The position numbers and the translations under genes are program-made. This document shows positions 8,148 through 15,934 of a stretch of DNA of 64,000 nt, piece by piece (the first letter of the stretch is position 1; the number at the start of each line of letters is the position of its first letter). The notes under the pieces are model-generated. The model saw nothing but the letters and a program-made list of their open reading frames with translations, did not search any database and had not been told where the DNA came from. Location: contig NC_014211.1 of the NCBI RefSeq assembly GCF_000092985.1, positions 124,001 through 188,000 of the forward strand. The letters run 5' to 3'. This stretch comes from Nocardiopsis dassonvillei subsp. dassonvillei DSM 43111. GTDB lineage: Bacteria; Actinomycetota; Actinomycetes; Streptosporangiales; Streptosporangiaceae.

Positions 8148-8981
8148 GTTTGCCGCCGACCCCCGGTTCGCCGAAATGTTGTCAGGTCTTGATCGAATTA
8201 CGGTCGGTACCTGCCGGGGGAAGACACCCGAACCCGACCATCCCGGGCCGCGGCGCGGCCCAGTGACACGGGATGCCAGGGGATACGCCGGGCCCGACGG
8301 GTCCCTCGGGCGGCACGGAGCGCCGGACAGGGCTCCGCGTCGATGACAGCGCTCCTGCGGCCCCGCGGCTCCAGACCTCCGCCGCCACACCCACGCGCTG
8401 GGCCGGACGGCGAGGCGGAGCGGGGCAGTGCGCCGGAGCGCCGCGACGCCGCCTCCGCGCGCGACCGCCCACGAACGATCGGGACCGCACGCGACACCTC
8501 CCGGTTCCGGGGAAAGGCACTCGCTTCCGGTCCCGCGGCCCCGGTCGCGGGACCCGAGTCCCACACCATCCCCGCTCCGGTCGACGGCGCGCATTTCCCG
8601 CTTTCCCCGACCGAACGGTCCGGTCGGAAGAACAACACGCGGCTTGTTCGCTCAGAGCCGATAACGCTTACACGTGCGCGGTCCGGGCACTCCTGTGACA
8701 CAGGGAGAGCCCGGGCCGTTCGCCTTCGGCGTACAGGGAAATCTGGCGCCGCAATTGGTAGTTGGATGTTGGGTGAACGCCCTATCGTCGGGGAAAGTCT
8801 CTGGCACGGACGGCTGCGGCCGACCGTACGGAGGCCTACGTCTGGTCGGCAGCCGGTCGACCGTACGGACGGGTGCGACAGCGCTCCCCGGGGCGGTTCA
8901 TCCCTGTGGGGCCGATATGCGGAAGAGTTGGGTCGGAGTGAACCGTCCCTGCCTGACCGCTCTGTAGAGGAGCGACGAGAC
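8148..8981 (+). other. Long non-coding leader/promoter region of clpC
   Basis: 834 nt between lsr2 and clpC with no supported gene. The clpC frame stays open upstream but the residues have no ClpC similarity. The region holds the ClgR-like site at 8718-8731 and a GAGGAG ribosome site at 8966-8971. Confidence 0.6.
8718..8731 (+). promoter_or_regulatory. ClgR-like activator box upstream of clpC
   Basis: GTTCGCCTTCGGCG fits the GTTCGC-Y-N3-R-GCG type of site, as I recall it, for the actinobacterial activator ClgR, which controls clpP1P2, clpC and other protease genes. It lies 250 nt before the clpC start codon in the non-coding leader. Confidence 0.55.
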
Positions 8982-11492
8982 ATGTTCGAGAGGTTTACCG
9001 ACCGCGCGCGGCGAGTGGTGGTTCTGGCCCAGGAAGAGGCCAGGATGCTCAACCACAACTACATCGGTACGGAGCACATCCTGCTCGGTCTCATCCACGA
9101 GGGTGAGGGCGTCGCCGCCAAGGCTCTGGAGAGCCTTGGTATCAGCCTCGAAGCGGTTCGGCAGCAGGTTGAGGAGATCATCGGCCAGGGGCAGCAGGCC
9201 CCGTCGGGGCACATCCCGTTCACCCCGAGAGCCAAGAAGGTCCTGGAGCTGTCGCTGCGCGAGGCGCTTCAGCTGGGCCACAACTACATCGGTACCGAGC
9301 ACATACTGCTGGGCCTGATCCGCGAGGGCGAGGGCGTCGCCGCCCAGGTCCTGGTCAAGCTGGGCGCGGACCTCAACCGCGTGCGCCAGCAGGTCATCCA
9401 GCTGCTGCACGGCTACCAGGGCAAGGAACCGCAGGCCACCGGCGCCTCGTCGGAGTCCACCCCCTCCACCTCGCTGGTGCTGGACCAGTTCGGCCGCAAC
9501 CTGACCCAGGCCGCCCGGGAGAGCAAGCTCGACCCGGTCATCGGCAGGGACAAGGAGATCGAGCGGGTCATGCAGGTCCTGTCCCGCAGGACCAAGAACA
9601 ACCCGGTCCTGATCGGTGAGCCCGGCGTCGGCAAGACGGCCGTGGTCGAGGGTCTGGCCCAGAAGATCGTCAAGGGCGAGATCCCCGAGACGCTCAAGGA
9701 CAAGCAGCTGTACACGCTGGACCTGGGCGCGCTGGTCGCGGGCAGCCGCTACCGCGGTGACTTCGAGGAGCGCCTCAAGAAGGTGCTCAAGGAGATCCGC
9801 ACCCGCGGCGACATCATCCTGTTCATCGACGAGCTGCACACGCTGGTCGGCGCGGGCGCGGCTGAGGGCGCCATAGACGCCGCCTCCATCCTCAAGCCCA
9901 TGCTGGCCCGGGGTGAGCTCCAGACCATCGGCGCGACCACGCTGGACGAGTACCGCAAGTACCTGGAGAAGGACGCCGCGCTGGAGCGCCGCTTCCAGCC
10001 CATCCAGGTGGACGAGCCGACCATCAAGCACGCCATCGAGATCCTCAAGGGCCTGCGCGACCGCTACGAGGCCCACCACCGGGTCTCCATCACCGACAGC
10101 GCTCTGGTGGCCGCCGCGCAGCTGGCCGACCGCTACATCAGCGACCGGTTCCTGCCCGACAAGGCGATCGACCTCATCGACGAGGCCGGCTCGCGGATGC
10201 GCATCCGCCGGATGACCGCTCCGCCGGACCTGCGCGAGTTCGACGAGAAGATCGCCGGGGTGCGCCGCGACAAGGAGTCCGCGATCGACGCGCAGGACTT
10301 CGAGAAGGCGGCGTCGCTGCGCGACGACGAGAAGCAGCTCCTGGGCAAGAAGGCGCAGCGGGAGAAGGAGTGGAAGGCCGGCGACATGGACGTCGTGGCC
10401 GAGGTGGACGAGGAGCTCATCGCCGAGGTCCTGGCCGCCTCCACCGGCATCCCGGTCTTCAAGCTCACCGAGGAGGAGTCCTCCCGGCTGCTGCGCATGG
10501 AGGACGAGCTGCACCGGCGCGTCATCGGCCAGGAGGACGCCATCAAGGCGCTCTCCCAGGCGATCCGCCGTACCCGCGCCGGGCTCAAGGACCCCAAGCG
10601 CCCGGGTGGTTCGTTCATCTTCGCCGGCCCGTCCGGTGTGGGTAAGACCGAGCTGTCCAAGACGCTGGCCGAGTTCCTGTTCGGGGACGAGGACGCGCTG
10701 ATCCAGCTGGACATGTCCGAGTTCATGGAGAAGCACACCGTCTCGCGGCTGTTCGGCTCCCCGCCCGGATACGTGGGCTACGAGGAGGGCGGCCAGCTCA
10801 CCGAGAAGGTGCGCCGCAAGCCGTTCTCCGTGGTGCTCTTCGACGAGATCGAGAAGGCCCACAACGACATCTTCAACTCGCTGCTCCAGGTGCTGGAGGA
10901 GGGACGTCTCACCGACGCCCAGGGTCGCAACGTCGACTTCAAGAACACGGTCATCATCATGACGACCAACCTGGGTACCCGGGACATCTCCAAGGGGCAG
11001 GCCATGGGCTTCGCCAAGGAGGACGACGCCCAGACCAACTACGAGCGGATGAAGGCCAAGGTCAGCGAGGAGCTCAAGACCAACTTCCGGCCCGAGTTCC
11101 TCAACCGTGTGGACGACATCATCGTCTTCCACCAGCTGACGGAGAAGGAGATCTTCCAGATCGTGGATCTGATGATCACGAGCCTGGACAGCCGTCTCAA
11201 GGAGCGGGACATGGGGATCGAGCTGCGGCCCAAGGCCAAGCAGATCCTCTCCGAGCGCGGGTTCGACCCCGTGCTGGGCGCCCGTCCGCTGCGCCGGACG
11301 ATCCAGCGGGAGATCGAGGACCAGCTGTCCGAGAAGATCCTGTTCGGCGACCTCAAGGCGGGTCAGATCGTGGTGATCGACGCCGAGGGCGAGGGCACGG
11401 ACGCCAAGTTCACCTTCAAGGGCGTGCCCAAGCCGGCCGCGGTGCCGGACACGCCCGAGGTCGAGGAGTCGGCCGCGGGCAAGCGGGAGTAG
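8982..11492 (+). CDS. clpC: ATP-dependent Clp protease ATP-binding subunit ClpC
   Basis: Hexameric AAA+ unfoldase that feeds substrates to ClpP. At 836 residues it is full length. Two Clp-N repeats lie at residues ~1-145 (both contain HNYIGTEHILLGLI). The first AAA+ module has Walker A GEPGVGKTA and Walker B DIILFIDELH. A UVR-type coiled middle domain (EKIAGVRRDKESAIDAQDFE) separates it from the second module, with Walker A GPSGVGKTE and Walker B VVLFDEIEKAH, and a D2-small domain closes the protein. ATG 8982 follows GAGGAG. The long leader with a ClgR-like box suggests stress control. Confidence 0.98.
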   Translation: MFERFTDRARRVVVLAQEEARMLNHNYIGTEHILLGLIHEGEGVAAKALESLGISLEAVRQQVEEIIGQGQQAPSGHIPFTPRAKKVLELSLREALQLGHNYIGTEHILLGLIREGEGVAAQVLVKLGADLNRVRQQVIQLLHGYQGKEPQATGASSESTPSTSLVLDQFGRNLTQAARESKLDPVIGRDKEIERVMQVLSRRTKNNPVLIGEPGVGKTAVVEGLAQKIVKGEIPETLKDKQLYTLDLGALVAGSRYRGDFEERLKKVLKEIRTRGDIILFIDELHTLVGAGAAEGAIDAASILKPMLARGELQTIGATTLDEYRKYLEKDAALERRFQPIQVDEPTIKHAIEILKGLRDRYEAHHRVSITDSALVAAAQLADRYISDRFLPDKAIDLIDEAGSRMRIRRMTAPPDLREFDEKIAGVRRDKESAIDAQDFEKAASLRDDEKQLLGKKAQREKEWKAGDMDVVAEVDEELIAEVLAASTGIPVFKLTEEESSRLLRMEDELHRRVIGQEDAIKALSQAIRRTRAGLKDPKRPGGSFIFAGPSGVGKTELSKTLAEFLFGDEDALIQLDMSEFMEKHTVSRLFGSPPGYVGYEEGGQLTEKVRRKPFSVVLFDEIEKAHNDIFNSLLQVLEEGRLTDAQGRNVDFKNTVIIMTTNLGTRDISKGQAMGFAKEDDAQTNYERMKAKVSEELKTNFRPEFLNRVDDIIVFHQLTEKEIFQIVDLMITSLDSRLKERDMGIELRPKAKQILSERGFDPVLGARPLRRTIQREIEDQLSEKILFGDLKAGQIVVIDAEGEGTDAKFTFKGVPKPAAVPDTPEVEESAAGKRE

Positions 11493-11503
11493 CGCCGCCC
11501 GAC

Positions 11504-11555
11504 CGCCCGTGACTTCGGGGGCACCCCTTCGGGGGTGCCCCCGAAGTCACGGGCG
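11504..11555 (+). terminator. clpC terminator, 24-bp stem with UUCG loop
   Basis: A perfect 24-bp inverted repeat (11504-11527 with 11532-11555) closed by the exceptionally stable TTCG tetraloop. It begins 12 nt after the clpC stop. No T tract follows (G-rich), as often in actinomycetes. Confidence 0.85.
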
Positions 11556-11623
11556 GGGGGGCGGGGCGCGCGGGGCCGACGCCGCGCGTCCGGCCGCGGG
11601 GTGTGCGCCCGCCCGGCATGTTC

Positions 11624-11629
11624 TAGGGT
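11624..11629 (+). promoter_or_regulatory. -10 hexamer of the DUF3105 gene, probable leaderless start
   Basis: TAGGGT ends 6 nt before GTG 11636 and no Shine-Dalgarno is present between them. Confidence 0.45.
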
Positions 11630-11635
11630 GCGAAC

Positions 11636-12538
11636 GTGACTCATCCAGATCCCCGACAGCACGATCCGTGGCAGGCGCGGCAGCCGCAGCCCGGACCCGC
11701 TCCACACGGTCCCCGGCCGGGTGAGGCGCCCCCAGGACACCACGGCGCGGTTCCGCCCGGCGGTCCGCCTCCCGGAGGCCAGCCCCCGCCCGGCGGTCCG
11801 CCTCCCCCGGGCGCGGCGCCGCCGCCCATGGGGCCGCAGGGCCCCCACGGCGGTCCGCCCGGCCCCCAGAGTCCCTACGGTCCGCCCGGTCCGTACCCGC
11901 ACCAGCCCCAGCCGGGCAGGAAGGGCGGGACCGGCCTGATCATCGGGGCCGTGGCCCTGGTCGTCGTCCTCATGCTGGGCGGCGGGATCGCCGCGGTGTG
12001 GCTGTTCTCCGGCGGTGGCGGCGGAACCTCCGCGGAGGGCGTCGGCGAGGTGCGGTACTACGAGGGCCTGTCCAGCGAACACGTGGACGAGGGCGAGACC
12101 GTCGACTACGGGATGTTCCCGCCCGCGGGCGGGCCGCACTACCCGATCTGGCAGAACTGCGGCGTCTACGACCAGCCCCTGCGCTCGGAGTACGTCGTGC
12201 ACGCCCAGGAGCACGGCGCCGTGTGGATCGCCTACGACCCCGGGCTCTCCCAGGCGCAGGTCCAGACCCTGGCCGGGTACTACTCGCCCGGCGACTACCT
12301 GGTGGTCAGCCCCGTGGAGGGCCTGCCCGCCCCGGTGGTGGCGTCGGCCTGGGGCTCCCAGATCCTGCTGGAGGACCCCGAGGACCCGCGCCTGGCGGAG
12401 TACCTCGTGGAGTTCGTCCAGGGCGAGAACACCCCCGAGCCGGGCGCGCCGTGCAGCGACGGCCACTCCGGCACCGAGGCCGGCCCCGCGGGGGAGACCG
12501 GGACCGCCGCGGCGCGGCACCCCGGCCCGCGGACCTGA
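11636..12538 (+). CDS. Membrane-anchored DUF3105 protein
   Basis: A 300-residue protein. Residues ~1-95 are a Pro/Gly/Gln-rich cytoplasmic tail with repeated PPGG-type units. One transmembrane helix follows (GLIIGAVALVVVLMLGGGIAAVWLF). The extracytoplasmic DUF3105 domain has YYEGLSSEHVDEGETVDY, PPAGGPHYPIWQNCGVY, RSEYVVHAQEHGAVWIAYDP and the trailing PEPGAPCSDGHSG. Its function is unknown; the conserved HxxxH-like residues and paired cysteines suggest a metal or disulfide site. It is isolated between the clpC terminator and the convergent mutY. Confidence 0.85.
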   Translation: MTHPDPRQHDPWQARQPQPGPAPHGPRPGEAPPGHHGAVPPGGPPPGGQPPPGGPPPPGAAPPPMGPQGPHGGPPGPQSPYGPPGPYPHQPQPGRKGGTGLIIGAVALVVVLMLGGGIAAVWLFSGGGGGTSAEGVGEVRYYEGLSSEHVDEGETVDYGMFPPAGGPHYPIWQNCGVYDQPLRSEYVVHAQEHGAVWIAYDPGLSQAQVQTLAGYYSPGDYLVVSPVEGLPAPVVASAWGSQILLEDPEDPRLAEYLVEFVQGENTPEPGAPCSDGHSGTEAGPAGETGTAAARHPGPRT

Positions 12539-12626
12539 GACGCCCCTCCCGGCCGTGCGGACCGGGGACGGCGCCGGGGTCGGGGTGCGCCCGCGCTCCG
12601 TCCGCGCCGTGCGGCCGAGCCCCGCG

Positions 12627-12646
12627 CGGTCGCCGCGCGGCGACCG
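12627..12646. terminator. Short hairpin between convergent genes
   Basis: CGGTCGCC, loop GCGC, GGCGACCG: a perfect 8-bp stem between the convergent DUF3105 and mutY stops; it could act in either direction. Confidence 0.35.
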
Positions 12647-12667
12647 GCCTCCCCGGACCGGGCGCGC

Positions 12668-13543
12668 TCAGCCCGGCAGGGCGTACCGGCCGTCGTCCAG
12701 GGGGTCCACCAGGCCGTCGGACACCAGCGCGTCCAGGGCCCGCTCGCGCTGGACGTGGTCGTCCCAGACCACGTCCAGCGCGCCCTTGGGCACCGGGTGG
12801 GCGGAGTCGCGCAGCACCGCCAGCAGCCGTCCGCGCACCTGCCGGTCGGTGCCCGCGTAGGTCTGGCCGCGCCGGGGCGGACCGTCGTAGGCGGGCTTGC
12901 CCGCGAGCCGCCAGGCGCACTGGTGGGCGATCGGGCAGTCCGCGCACGCGGGCGTGCGCGCGGTGCACACCAGCGCCCCCAGCTCCATGACGGCCACGCC
13001 CCAGCGGGCGGCCACCGAGGGCGCGGACGGCAGCAGGGACTCGGCGAGGGCGGTCTCCGCCTTCGTCTGGGTTTTCGGCGGGTACTGGACCCCGGTTTCG
13101 GCTCTCGCCAGGACACGTCGAACGTTCGTGTCCAGAATGGCGTGCCGCTGACCGAAGGCGAAGCTCGCCACCGCCGCCGCGGTGTAGGAGCCCACGCCCG
13201 GCAGGGACAGCAGGGTGGCGTGGTCCTCGGGGACCCGCCCGCCGTGTTCCTCGGTGATCGCCACCGCGCACGCGTGCAGGCGCAGCGCCCTGCGCGGGTA
13301 GCCGAGCCGGTTCCACATGCGCACAGCCTCACCGGAGGGCTCCCGTGCCAGGTCGGCCGGGGTGGGCCAGCGCTCCATCCAGGCGTTCCAGGCGGGCAGG
13401 ACACGCACCACGGGCGTCTGCTGGAGCATGATCTCGCTGACCAGGATCGACCACGGTGAGGCGTCGGGCCGTCGCCAGGGGAGGTCGCGGGCGTGGCTCT
13501 CGTACCACGCCAGAACCGGGGTGCTGTAAGGGTTATCGCTCAT
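12668..13543 (-). CDS. mutY: A/G-specific adenine DNA glycosylase
   Basis: Removes adenine mispaired with 8-oxoguanine in base-excision repair. The 291-residue protein has the MutY helix SEIMLQQTPVVRVLP with the catalytic glutamate, the helix-hairpin-helix LPGVGSYTAAAVASFAFG and the catalytic aspartate in ILDTNVRRVLAR. The iron-sulfur ligands are in CTARTPACADCPIAHQC (C-x6-C-x2-C-x5-C). The C-terminal NUDIX-like domain is absent or reduced, as in many short actinobacterial homologues. It is divergent from the anchored protein at 13607 with 63 nt between. Confidence 0.95.
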   Translation of the reverse strand: MSDNPYSTPVLAWYESHARDLPWRRPDASPWSILVSEIMLQQTPVVRVLPAWNAWMERWPTPADLAREPSGEAVRMWNRLGYPRRALRLHACAVAITEEHGGRVPEDHATLLSLPGVGSYTAAAVASFAFGQRHAILDTNVRRVLARAETGVQYPPKTQTKAETALAESLLPSAPSVAARWGVAVMELGALVCTARTPACADCPIAHQCAWRLAGKPAYDGPPRRGQTYAGTDRQVRGRLLAVLRDSAHPVPKGALDVVWDDHVQRERALDALVSDGLVDPLDDGRYALPG

Positions 13544-13606
13544 CTTTAACTGGGAATCGGCGGGTTGAGTAGGTGAGGTACACGCAAAACCGCAATACTA
13601 CGGCGC

Positions 13607-14371
13607 ATGGCGTCAAGTACCGGACAACCAGGAGCCGTCAGCCGCGAGACCTACTGGAAGCGGCGAGCCTTCGTGCTGGCCGGGGCCCTGTTGTTGCTCG
13701 CGCTCATCGCGTACGCCTGCCGTCCCTCCGGGGAGGAGAGCGGCGAGCCGACCCGCTCGGACGCGGGCATCGAGGCCTCCCCCAGTGTCTCACCCACCGA
13801 GCCCTCCGCGGACGCGAGCGAGGAACCCGAGGCCGATCCCTCCGAGGGGGCACGGGAGAGCGCCGACCCCTCCGAGGACGCTGAGGACTCCGGCGGCTCC
13901 GCGGCCGGCGACGGCGGCTCCGCCGAGGGCGGGGAGGGCGGCGAGGTGCCCGCTCCGGAGCGCCCCGAGGACGCCTGCCGCCCGCAGGACATCGTGGTGA
14001 CCTTCGAGTACGCGGAGGAGGACCAGGAGGTCTACGGGGCCGGCGCCAACCCGGGCTTCAAGATCACCGTGGTCAACACCGCCGAACAGACCTGCACCGT
14101 GGACGTGGGCGGCGAGGCCATGGAGATCCGCATCCACTCGGGCGACGACCGGATCTTCTCCACCGCCGACTGCGCGGAGAACAAGAGCGCGGAGAAGCGC
14201 CAGATCAGCAGGGGCGTCCCGCACGAGTACACGTTCACCTGGGAGCGGATGCGCTCCTTCGAGGACTGCCGCGGCACCGAAGCCTCGGCGCAGCCCGGCT
14301 GGTACCGGGCCAACCTGCACGGGGACTACGCCGGGGACCAGCCCGAGCTCCCCTTCCAGCTCAAGGCCTGA
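13607..14371 (+). CDS. Membrane-anchored extracytoplasmic protein, unknown function
   Basis: A 254-residue protein. Residues ~19-38 form one transmembrane helix (AFVLAGALLLLALIAYAC). A long acidic low-complexity linker of Glu/Asp/Ser/Gly (residues ~40-120) leads to a folded C-terminal domain of about 130 residues. That domain contains FEYAEEDQEVYGAGANPGF, NTAEQTCTVDVGGEAMEIRI, DRIFSTADCAENKSAEKRQI and FTWERMRSFEDC, an Ig-like beta fold with two Cys pairs reminiscent of DUF4232-type domains. Cys38 lacks a proper lipobox. It is divergent from mutY and ends at a strong hairpin. No function is proposed. Confidence 0.7.
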   Translation: MASSTGQPGAVSRETYWKRRAFVLAGALLLLALIAYACRPSGEESGEPTRSDAGIEASPSVSPTEPSADASEEPEADPSEGARESADPSEDAEDSGGSAAGDGGSAEGGEGGEVPAPERPEDACRPQDIVVTFEYAEEDQEVYGAGANPGFKITVVNTAEQTCTVDVGGEAMEIRIHSGDDRIFSTADCAENKSAEKRQISRGVPHEYTFTWERMRSFEDCRGTEASAQPGWYRANLHGDYAGDQPELPFQLKA

Positions 14372-14380
14372 GCCGCCGCG

Positions 14381-14420
14381 CACCGCGGGCCGGGGGCGAC
14401 GCACACCCCGGCCCGCGGTG
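14381..14420 (+). terminator. Terminator after the anchored protein gene
   Basis: CACCGCGGGCCGGGG (14381-14395) pairs perfectly with CCCCGGCCCGCGGTG (14406-14420) around a 10-nt loop, 10 nt past the stop. Confidence 0.75.
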
Positions 14421-14482
14421 GCGGTTGCGCGGTGCGGCGAACCCCTTTACGCCATGGGAGTCTGAGGATACTCTTTCCGCAG

Positions 14483-14498
14483 TTGGGAGCGCTCCCAA
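14483..14498. promoter_or_regulatory. CebR/CelR-type operator (16-bp perfect palindrome)
   Basis: TTGGGAGCGCTCCCAA contains the exact 14-bp core TGGGAGCGCTCCCA bound by the LacI-family cellulose/cellobiose repressors CebR (Streptomyces) and CelR (Thermobifida). No cellulase or cellobiose transporter gene follows; only a 41-codon frame starts 49 nt downstream. Confidence 0.7.
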
Positions 14499-14546
14499 GC
14501 GGGCGCTCCTCCGGGGGTGCCCGCTCTCGTCTTAAGGAGTCCCCAC

Positions 14547-14672
14547 GTGAAGGACCTCCTCGTACGGACCGCGGCCCCGGTCGCGGCGCCCGCCGCCCCC
14601 GCCCGGGCCGACGGTGGCATGGCGGAGGGAGGCGGGACGCGACGATGCGCTACCGCGGACCGGCGGAACTGA
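14547..14672 (+). pseudogene. Short frame resembling the signal-peptide end of a lost secreted protein
   Basis: GTG 14547 is preceded by AAGGAG at good spacing and opens 41 codons beginning MKDLLVRTAAPVAAPAAPARA. That resembles a secretion signal with an ARA-type cleavage site, without a full hydrophobic core. The frame then runs into the phosphatase gene and stops at 14670-14672, overlapping it by 28 nt. With a CebR/CelR-type operator 49 nt upstream, it looks like the 5' remnant of a deleted sugar-regulated secreted enzyme. A real small peptide that couples translation to the next gene is the alternative. Confidence 0.35.
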
Positions 14673-15361
14673 CGGTCGTCCGCCACGGGCAGAGCGCGTT
14701 CAACGCCGCCCTGGCCGCCGCCGCGCGCGGCGGCGGGCGCCTGGACGCGGCGGACCTGCCCGCGCGCAACGCCGACGTGGACCTCACCCCGCTGGGCGTG
14801 CGCCAGGCCCGCGCCGTGGGCTCGGGCTGGCTGGCGTCCCTGCCCGGCGACCGGCGGCCCGGCGTCGTGTTCTCCTCCACCTACCTGCGCGCCCGCCGCA
14901 CCGCCGCACTGGCGCTGGAGGCGGCCGGGCTGGTCCTGCCCGTGCACCTGGACGAGCGGCTGCGCGACTACGACGGCGGCCCCTTCACGTTCATGACCCC
15001 GGCCATGGTCGAGGAGTACGACCCCGAGGAGGCGCCCCGGCGCCTGGCCGACCGGATGCACCACCGGCCCGAGCGCGGCGAGTCCCTGGCCGACGTCCTG
15101 CTGCGGCTGCGCTCGTTCCTGCGGGACCTGTGCGCGGAGTACCCGGGCGAGCGGGTGCTGCTGTTCGCCCACGAGCCCGTCGTGGTCCTGCTCCGGGGGA
15201 TCCTGGAGGACCTGGAGGAGGACGAGGTGTGGCGGACGAGCCGACGGGAGCCCGCGGCGGCGGCCTCGGTCAGCCGCTGGACGGCCGACGCCGGGGGAGA
15301 CCTGCGGCCCGACGGCTACGGAGCCGTGGGGCACCTGTCGGGGGTGTCGGCGGGGGAGTGA
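14645..15361 (+). CDS. Histidine phosphatase family protein
   Basis: A 238-residue branch-1 histidine phosphatase (phosphoglycerate mutase-like). The phosphate-binding RHG box VRHGQSAFN is at residues ~11-19. The conserved arginine follows in FSSTYLRARRTAALA, the acid/base segment in DERLRDYDGG, and the second catalytic histidine in LLFAHEPVVVLLRG. A four-residue shift from classical PGM and the lack of a GpmA pattern argue against a glycolytic role. Substrate is unknown. ATG 14645 is chosen because similarity starts there. It lies downstream of the orphan CebR/CelR-type operator and could have come under its control. Confidence 0.8.
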   Translation: MRYRGPAELTVVRHGQSAFNAALAAAARGGGRLDAADLPARNADVDLTPLGVRQARAVGSGWLASLPGDRRPGVVFSSTYLRARRTAALALEAAGLVLPVHLDERLRDYDGGPFTFMTPAMVEEYDPEEAPRRLADRMHHRPERGESLADVLLRLRSFLRDLCAEYPGERVLLFAHEPVVVLLRGILEDLEEDEVWRTSRREPAAAASVSRWTADAGGDLRPDGYGAVGHLSGVSAGE

Positions 15362-15530
15362 CGGGGATTCCGACATAACCGCGCATTCTCTGCTTTTCGC
15401 CCGGCATTCGGGTCTGGCCGCAACCCCGGCGCAGGGAAATTCCGGCGACCTCGCGGAAAAGCGACAGCTTCGCGTAATGGTTCGATTACCATCCGTGCTG
15501 TCTGGAATCCGCACGTCCCTGGAGGCTGTC

Positions 15531-15908
15531 GTGAATCGCATCGTCCCGGCCCTGGCCGCCGCTCCCGTCCTCGCCCTGGCGCTCGCCGCGCCCGCGCACG
15601 CCGCCGAGGCGGCGCAGACCGGTGAGAGCGGCTACATCCTGCGCGTCCACGGCCTCACCACCGGCGAGACGCGTGAGGTCACCCTGGTGTGCTCCCCCGT
15701 CGCCGCGGGCACGCACCCCAGAGCCGCCGAGGCCTGCGAGGCCATCGCCGAAGCCGGTTCGCTGGCGGCGGTCGAGGGTCAGGAGCGGCCCTGCACGTTC
15801 ATCTACGACCCGGTGGTCGCCGTGGCCTACGGCACCGAGGACTACCGCGAGGAGTTCTCCAACGAGTGCGTACTCCTGAGCGAGAAGGGTGTGGTCTTCG
15901 ACTTCTGA
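15531..15908 (+). CDS. Secreted subtilisin inhibitor-like (SSI family) protease inhibitor
   Basis: A 125-residue precursor with a signal peptide ending at PAHA (residue ~24) and a mature SSI domain of about 100 residues. Landmarks are VCSPVAAGTHPRAAEACEAI, RPCTFIYDPVVAVAYG and the C-terminal FSNECVLLSEKGVVFDF. The four cysteines fit the two SSI disulfides. By alignment with the SSI reactive loop (C-P-M-V-Y-D-P), the P1 residue here is Phe, pointing to chymotrypsin/subtilisin-like targets. GTG 15531 is preceded by GGAGG. It is convergent with radA. Confidence 0.9.
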   Translation: MNRIVPALAAAPVLALALAAPAHAAEAAQTGESGYILRVHGLTTGETREVTLVCSPVAAGTHPRAAEACEAIAEAGSLAAVEGQERPCTFIYDPVVAVAYGTEDYREEFSNECVLLSEKGVVFDF

Positions 15909-15934
15909 CGCGCCGGTTCGCAGGGGATCCGCGC

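Noticed and set aside
8898..11132. A 744-codon open frame on the - strand opposite clpC
   Set aside because: It is the antisense of a certain clpC gene in high-GC DNA, where opposite frames stay open by base composition. Its translation is low-complexity (Leu/Val/Gly/Asp-rich) with no domain. The same applies to long - strand frames opposite lysS (3400-5175) and phzE (48232-49773).
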